From CAKSHC01 sp045594545 (lineage in GTDB: Bacteria; Bacillota; Clostridia; Oscillospirales; UMGS1783): DNA of 11,547 nucleotides. The position numbers and the translations under genes are program-made. Positions 7,583-11,547 of this stretch are shown here, in pieces. The DNA lies in contig JAZNYQ010000009.1 in assembly GCA_045594545.1 (NCBI GenBank), positions 1 to 11,547 of the forward strand, in the 5' to 3' direction. The number at the start of each line of letters is the position of its first letter. Position 1 is the first letter of the stretch. The notes below the pieces were generated by a model that did no database searches, was not told where the DNA came from, and was given only the letters and a program-made list of their open reading frames with translations.

Positions 7583-8643
7583 TCGGGCTGCACCTCCTTA
7601 TTGACTTTCATACGACGGATGATCAAAACCAAAGCCATAGTAATCAGACAGGCAACGGACAAGCCCAGACATCCATAGAACACCAAAGCCATCCACGAGA
7701 TACCCGCATTATCGGCTTCACCCATCGGACCGGGGACACCGACAATATCCGCCGAATCATCCACAAATACCTTAGCATCGCCCGTGTTTGTATTGTTACC
7801 GACTTCCTTCATACTCTGGATCTGAGAGAAGGTTGCCAATTCGATCTTGATGCACTGATCGGTATGCGAATACTTCTCAGCACCGCCGCCCGTTTGCGCA
7901 CCTAAACCAACTAAGAACCGGTTGGGACCATCACCTTCACAGCTAATGGTATTGGACTGATTATCCAAATTTATAACGGCAGAGAAAGCAATCTCATTGT
8001 TCTTTTCGATCTCTACGTTTGAAAGCACAAAAGGAACGGCAACCTCATAGGTCATAGTTCGGGTCTTCTCATCGTATTTGGCAACATAGTCCTTGTTGGG
8101 AAAAATCGGTTTTGCGTTGATACCTTGAATAAATGCATCGGCATACATTTTTCCGTCGGTGGCCAGATACACACGGTAGCCGGTAAACTGTTCGTATTTG
8201 GTGCCCAGATGGTCGGTAATAAACACGCCGGTGCCATCTACCCATTTGGAAAAGGTGAAACAGAAATTCATCTGTCTGCGGGTCGAATAGTAAGGGGTAA
8301 CTCCCTTGGTGATCGTTTCGGGATCCACGTTATGTACCACGCAGGCCACATACAGGTTCTCGTCGGTATTGGTCACGTACAGGTCAAAGGTCGTATCGGC
8401 ATTGCCGGTGGAATCGTACCACCAAGCGGTAAGGCGGTTATCGATCTCTCCGTCCTCTGCCTGCTTCATGGTGACCCCCTTATAAATGGGCTTGCCCCAT
8501 TCTTTTTCGGTAACATTACCGTCAATTTTTACCCATTTAGGCTCCGAAACCTTATAAACGGGAGGCTTGGATGCCGCTGAAACCGGCACACATAAGGAAA
8601 GAAGTACAACAACCGTCGCCAGTAAACAAATCCATTTTTTCAT
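7579..8643 (-). CDS. Membrane-anchored single CBM9/DOMON-like domain protein (A)
   Basis: A 354-residue surface protein. Residues 1-23 form a Sec signal peptide (MKKWICLLATVVVLLS, cleavage near VSA-ASK). Residues about 36-270 form one CBM9-like beta-sandwich, recognised by the opening KIDGNVTEKEWGKP, the central strand DLYVTNTDENLYVACVV, the MTYEVAVPF strand and a late PNRFLVG motif. A linker of about 45 residues leads to a transmembrane helix (about 316-342) and the tail RRMKVNKEVQPE, so the binding domain should face outward. I chose ATG 8643 over the in-frame ATG at 8664 because the longer form would place seven hydrophilic residues before the signal peptide, its start lies inside the end of the upstream GH2 gene, and an AGGAGGA site sits 7 bases before 8643. 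The family commonly binds glycans or, in DOMON relatives, haem or other ligands; the ligand here is unknown. Its stop overlaps the next gene by 4 bases. Confidence 0.88.
   Translation of the reverse strand: MKKWICLLATVVVLLSLCVPVSAASKPPVYKVSEPKWVKIDGNVTEKEWGKPIYKGVTMKQAEDGEIDNRLTAWWYDSTGNADTTFDLYVTNTDENLYVACVVHNVDPETITKGVTPYYSTRRQMNFCFTFSKWVDGTGVFITDHLGTKYEQFTGYRVYLATDGKMYADAFIQGINAKPIFPNKDYVAKYDEKTRTMTYEVAVPFVLSNVEIEKNNEIAFSAVINLDNQSNTISCEGDGPNRFLVGLGAQTGGGAEKYSHTDQCIKIELATFSQIQSMKEVGNNTNTGDAKVFVDDSADIVGVPGPMGEADNAGISWMALVFYGCLGLSVACLITMALVLIIRRMKVNKEVQPE
7591..7598 (-). promoter_or_regulatory. Ribosome binding site of protein B
   Basis: AGGAGGTG, nearly the full anti-16S complement, 8 bases before ATG 7582 and inside the coding end of protein A. 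Together with the ATGA overlap it suggests re-initiation by terminating ribosomes. Confidence 0.85.
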
Positions 8644-8650
8644 TGCATCT

Positions 8651-8657
8651 TCCTCCT
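8651..8657 (-). promoter_or_regulatory. Ribosome binding site of protein A, decides its start
   Basis: AGGAGGA lies 7 bases before ATG 8643 and next to the TAA of the GH2 gene. It falls downstream of the alternative ATG 8664, so it can serve only the 8643 start. Confidence 0.85.
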
Positions 8658-11547
8658 TTAACATTCATTCAGAGCATAATCGACAAGATTAAGCATCAAA
8701 CGGTCAGCCACAGGCATACCGATACTATCCATGATACCGAACGTATGCAGGATGATCGTCCCTTCACCCCACTCATAAGCACCCGCAACAGGCGCCTTGA
8801 GCAAAGTACCCTCGGTGGCATTATCCTTAACGCCGACGCACATGGTCAGCGCAAACACATCATAGGGAGCGGTAGTAATTTCAAAATACTCACCGGGATA
8901 TACATCCTCGGAGTACAACGGGCTCATCATGCTGTTATCATGCAGACCGTTACTGAAGGTCTTATCAAACATCATGGTATCGTAGTGGTAAAGCCAGTTA
9001 TCGCAATCCTTACGCAAGGTCGCACTACCGTAAGGCAGGTTGGAAGAACCAAAGTTACCGAAGGCATCGGGATTCACACCAACGACCGTAGTTCCCGTTT
9101 CTTTCATGGATTTGTAGATGGCCTGCAAGGTGCGGTTCTTGGTATTGACACCGCCAAGCAAGATCGTGCAGCCTGCAGGGATGTTTTCGGGATCCAGTTC
9201 AACACACGTAAGTCCTGCATTCTCCAGAATTTTCTTCGATTCCCCCTTAAAACCGAGCACATAGACCGTGCCTGAGAGTTTGGGCAGGTCAGAAGCGTCA
9301 GTCACCCAGAAGGTGCGGGTACGGGAAATACCCGTGCCGACCAGATCCACATTGATGCGGTAGGTGCCCGTCTTTTGATCGGCTAAGGGAATATTCTCAT
9401 CAAAGACCAAGACGGAAGAGATATATCTGCCGTTCTCATCTCTCGGGGGCGTAACGGCAACGTCCTTCTCCCATACCAATCCCTCGTCACCGGTAACGGT
9501 GATATGGGCGGTATATTCCTTGTTTTCCAATTTCCCCAAATCGGACAAATAGATCTCAGCGTCCAGACCTTGGGTATTGTAGATATTATAATGATCGATG
9601 TTCAGACACCAGCGGGTATCGGCCCAACCGTCGATCAGCATTTCATACATGCCGTCCTTAAGATCGGTCGTTCCCTCCAATACACCCTCGCCTCGGCCGG
9701 ACCCGTCATCACTCATGGTCAACGAGTAGCCGTTATACTTGGGATTGGAACGGATAAAGTCAAAGATCTGTCCGCGAACATCAGCGGCCAATACCTGTGT
9801 GTCGCGGAGCAACAGTTCAGGCGTGGCATAGGCCGAGGCCATGTTGTACTGATTATACAAGGTATACAACTGGCTGACCTGATTAAGTCCTCGTCCGGCG
9901 CCGGTCAAAGTAAATTCGCCTTTCGCTTCCTGCTGCCATGTGCGAAGCATAGAAACGAGGTTGGTCTGCGAACTGTAGCCGCTTTCGGAAATAAATACGG
10001 CATTTTCCTTGTCAGCATAAAGATTGAAGCGTTCTCTGATTTTTTCGTTGAGAGGAATACGGGGATAGTAGTGAACATCACCCATGACTTCTTCACAGAC
10101 AGACGAGCTGCTCTCTTCCATCGTGCCCTCGTTACCCAGATACACGTCCCATGTCTGAGAACCGGGGTTGCAAGCTGAGCCGACTGTAGGATCATTGTCC
10201 CAACGGCCGGAGCCGAGGAATACCAACACATCATTGTTATAGGCACGCACAACTTCCAAGGCGTTAACGGCCGAGCGGAAGGTATTCAATCCTTCATAAT
10301 CAATACGGTTATCGTAGCACTCATTCAGAATACCGAAAATACCGAGGGAAACGTGATTGCGGTCACGCTCCATCACCTGCGCCACCTCGCGGCGAACCAA
10401 TGCTTCACTGTCGATGGTATCGGTCATGTTCCATGCCGATGCCGGCTCCTGATAGACAAGCAGACCGATGCGGTCGCAATAATCCAGCAGTTCCGACATA
10501 CCGGGGGCGGCCAAAAAGCGCACCATGTTATAGCCGCTGGCCTTATAGAAGTCAAGGGTCGCCGTCTTGCGCTCCGGCTCAGCCATGGTAGCCGTGGTTT
10601 CGACTACATTCTTGTTGCTGATCGACATGTGCATACTCTTCACAAAGAAGCGCTCACCGTTGAGCATGAAGTAACCGTCTTCATCTACACGCAGATCCTT
10701 AAATCCGGTCTGCACCGAGGTGGATTCCGACCATGCCGAGTCATATGCCTTGGCGCTCACACGAGCGGTATAGAGATACGGATCATCGGGACTCCACGGA
10801 CGGAAATCCTTCACATTGACCGTCAGCACATGTTCCGAATAACCGGGAGTGGCTTCTACCGTGCTCTCCCCCGCCGCCACAATAACATTCCGGTTGTAGG
10901 GGGTCATTTCAGTGGAAAGATTTACCATAACGGAATTTTCACTTGGGTTGTTTAAAATAACCTTAACATCCACATTACCGGTATCGTACTTAGTATCAAC
11001 GAAGACATTACCCATGGAAATTTCGGGAACAACACTCAGATACACCGGCTGTTGCACATGCTGCGCCAAGCTCTGATATGCGGGAAGTGCCTGCCACTGT
11101 TGACCGCGGAACGTACCTGTATCGCGAGGGAAGAAGGCACGCACGGCCAGCAGATTTTCACCGCCTTCTATCATATAATCGGTCAGATCAAAGGAAAACT
11201 TGTTCCAGCAACCCTCATTTTCACCGATTAAATAGCCATTAAACCAGATCTTGGTGTAATAAGCCCAGCCTTGGAAGGTGACGATCACGCGCTGGCCCTC
11301 TTCCACCTCAAAATCGGGAGTGAAGCGATTGTAGTACCACACAACCGGAATCATGACCTTGTTCGGGAAATGTGGCAAGGAAATGGTTTCACCCTTACTG
11401 GGAAATCCCTGATACCACTTTTCGATCTCGCCGACGTCCAGCTTATCGGTCAAACGATGCCAATCATCTTTAAGTACCATAGTAGCATTGGGCACCGACT
11501 GTTCTGCGACGGTTTCCGTCTCCTTAGCCGATACTCCGCTCACGGTA
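8658..11547 (-). CDS. Secreted glycoside hydrolase family 2 enzyme, 5'-partial
   Basis: A retaining exo-type glycosidase (beta-galactosidase/glucuronidase/mannosidase superfamily), probably extracellular. Numbering residues from the GTG at 11543, I see an N-terminal jelly-roll sugar-binding domain (about 20-175, ending in a QQPVYLSV strand typical of GH2), an Ig-like domain (about 176-285, with the family signature PWSPDDPYLYTA), and a TIM barrel (about 290-640). The likely acid/base is E408 in GILNECYD (codon 10322-10320) and the likely nucleophile is E520 in FISESGY (codon 9986-9984). After the barrel come a beta-rich segment (about 650-745) and an alpha/beta, flavodoxin or GATase-like domain (about 755-960). 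The frame stays open to the window edge. The residues TVSGVSA at the edge look like the end of a signal peptide, so GTG 11543 is unlikely to be the true start. Substrate cannot be assigned. The usual GH2 strand ending R-x-S-H-Y-P reads VRFLAAPG here. It is the first visible gene of the operon. Family assignment is confident; specificity is not. Confidence 0.93.
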   Translation of the reverse strand, partial: TVSGVSAKETETVAEQSVPNATMVLKDDWHRLTDKLDVGEIEKWYQGFPSKGETISLPHFPNKVMIPVVWYYNRFTPDFEVEEGQRVIVTFQGWAYYTKIWFNGYLIGENEGCWNKFSFDLTDYMIEGGENLLAVRAFFPRDTGTFRGQQWQALPAYQSLAQHVQQPVYLSVVPEISMGNVFVDTKYDTGNVDVKVILNNPSENSVMVNLSTEMTPYNRNVIVAAGESTVEATPGYSEHVLTVNVKDFRPWSPDDPYLYTARVSAKAYDSAWSESTSVQTGFKDLRVDEDGYFMLNGERFFVKSMHMSISNKNVVETTATMAEPERKTATLDFYKASGYNMVRFLAAPGMSELLDYCDRIGLLVYQEPASAWNMTDTIDSEALVRREVAQVMERDRNHVSLGIFGILNECYDNRIDYEGLNTFRSAVNALEVVRAYNNDVLVFLGSGRWDNDPTVGSACNPGSQTWDVYLGNEGTMEESSSSVCEEVMGDVHYYPRIPLNEKIRERFNLYADKENAVFISESGYSSQTNLVSMLRTWQQEAKGEFTLTGAGRGLNQVSQLYTLYNQYNMASAYATPELLLRDTQVLAADVRGQIFDFIRSNPKYNGYSLTMSDDGSGRGEGVLEGTTDLKDGMYEMLIDGWADTRWCLNIDHYNIYNTQGLDAEIYLSDLGKLENKEYTAHITVTGDEGLVWEKDVAVTPPRDENGRYISSVLVFDENIPLADQKTGTYRINVDLVGTGISRTRTFWVTDASDLPKLSGTVYVLGFKGESKKILENAGLTCVELDPENIPAGCTILLGGVNTKNRTLQAIYKSMKETGTTVVGVNPDAFGNFGSSNLPYGSATLRKDCDNWLYHYDTMMFDKTFSNGLHDNSMMSPLYSEDVYPGEYFEITTAPYDVFALTMCVGVKDNATEGTLLKAPVAGAYEWGEGTIILHTFGIMDSIGMPVADRLMLNLVDYALNEC

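Noticed and set aside
1000..8643. Haem-binding DOMON or ethylbenzene-dehydrogenase-type electron transfer role for the beta-sandwich proteins
   Set aside because: Fold relatives can bind haem, but there is no cytochrome or redox neighbour and no conserved Met/His pair evident across all nine domains. The GH2 neighbour favours glycans. Kept only as an alternative.
10353..10955. Plus-strand open frame of 200 codons inside the GH2 gene
   Set aside because: The opposite strand encodes conserved GH2 sequence continuously, and the plus-strand product resembles no family.

Overview
The window is one densely packed block of six minus-strand genes, read from high to low coordinates. It looks like a single surface-glycan operon from a Gram-positive anaerobe, most likely an uncultured Clostridia-type gut bacterium (Oscillospirales-like). 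That placement is inference. It rests on strong AGGAGG-type ribosome binding sites, Sec signal peptides, several proteins ending in a membrane helix plus a Lys/Arg tail, and one C-terminus with a sortase-signal-like NPNTAD motif. Nothing here fixes genus or species.

Layout in order of transcription. (1) 11547-8658: a secreted glycoside hydrolase family 2 enzyme, missing only its extreme N-terminus at the window edge, with both catalytic glutamates visible and an extra C-terminal alpha/beta domain. (2) 8643-7579, (3) 7582-6584 and (4) 6587-5586: three membrane-anchored proteins of 332-354 residues, each a signal peptide, one CBM9/DOMON-like beta-sandwich domain and a C-terminal transmembrane helix. 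(5) 5583-1000: a 1527-residue protein carrying six tandem copies of the same domain and a C-terminal membrane or wall anchor. (6) 982-1: the first 327 codons of a secreted protein of unrecognised family that runs off the window.

Genes 2/3 and 3/4 overlap by 4 bases (ATGA). Genes 1/2, 4/5 and 5/6 are separated by 14, 2 and 17 bases. There is no room for an internal promoter and I see no terminator hairpin, so all six are probably co-transcribed, with translational coupling in the middle. No transporter, regulator, RNA gene, mobile element or CRISPR array is visible.

Working model (inference): an extracellular GH2 exo-glycosidase trims a glycan next to a set of surface-tethered ligand-binding proteins, nine CBM9-like domains in four polypeptides. 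The unusual part is this concentration of one domain type, one short-armed protein per gene plus a six-domain protein, beside a single enzyme. The ligand is unknown, and the DOMON-type fold can also bind haem, so carbohydrate binding is the leading hypothesis and not a demonstrated fact.
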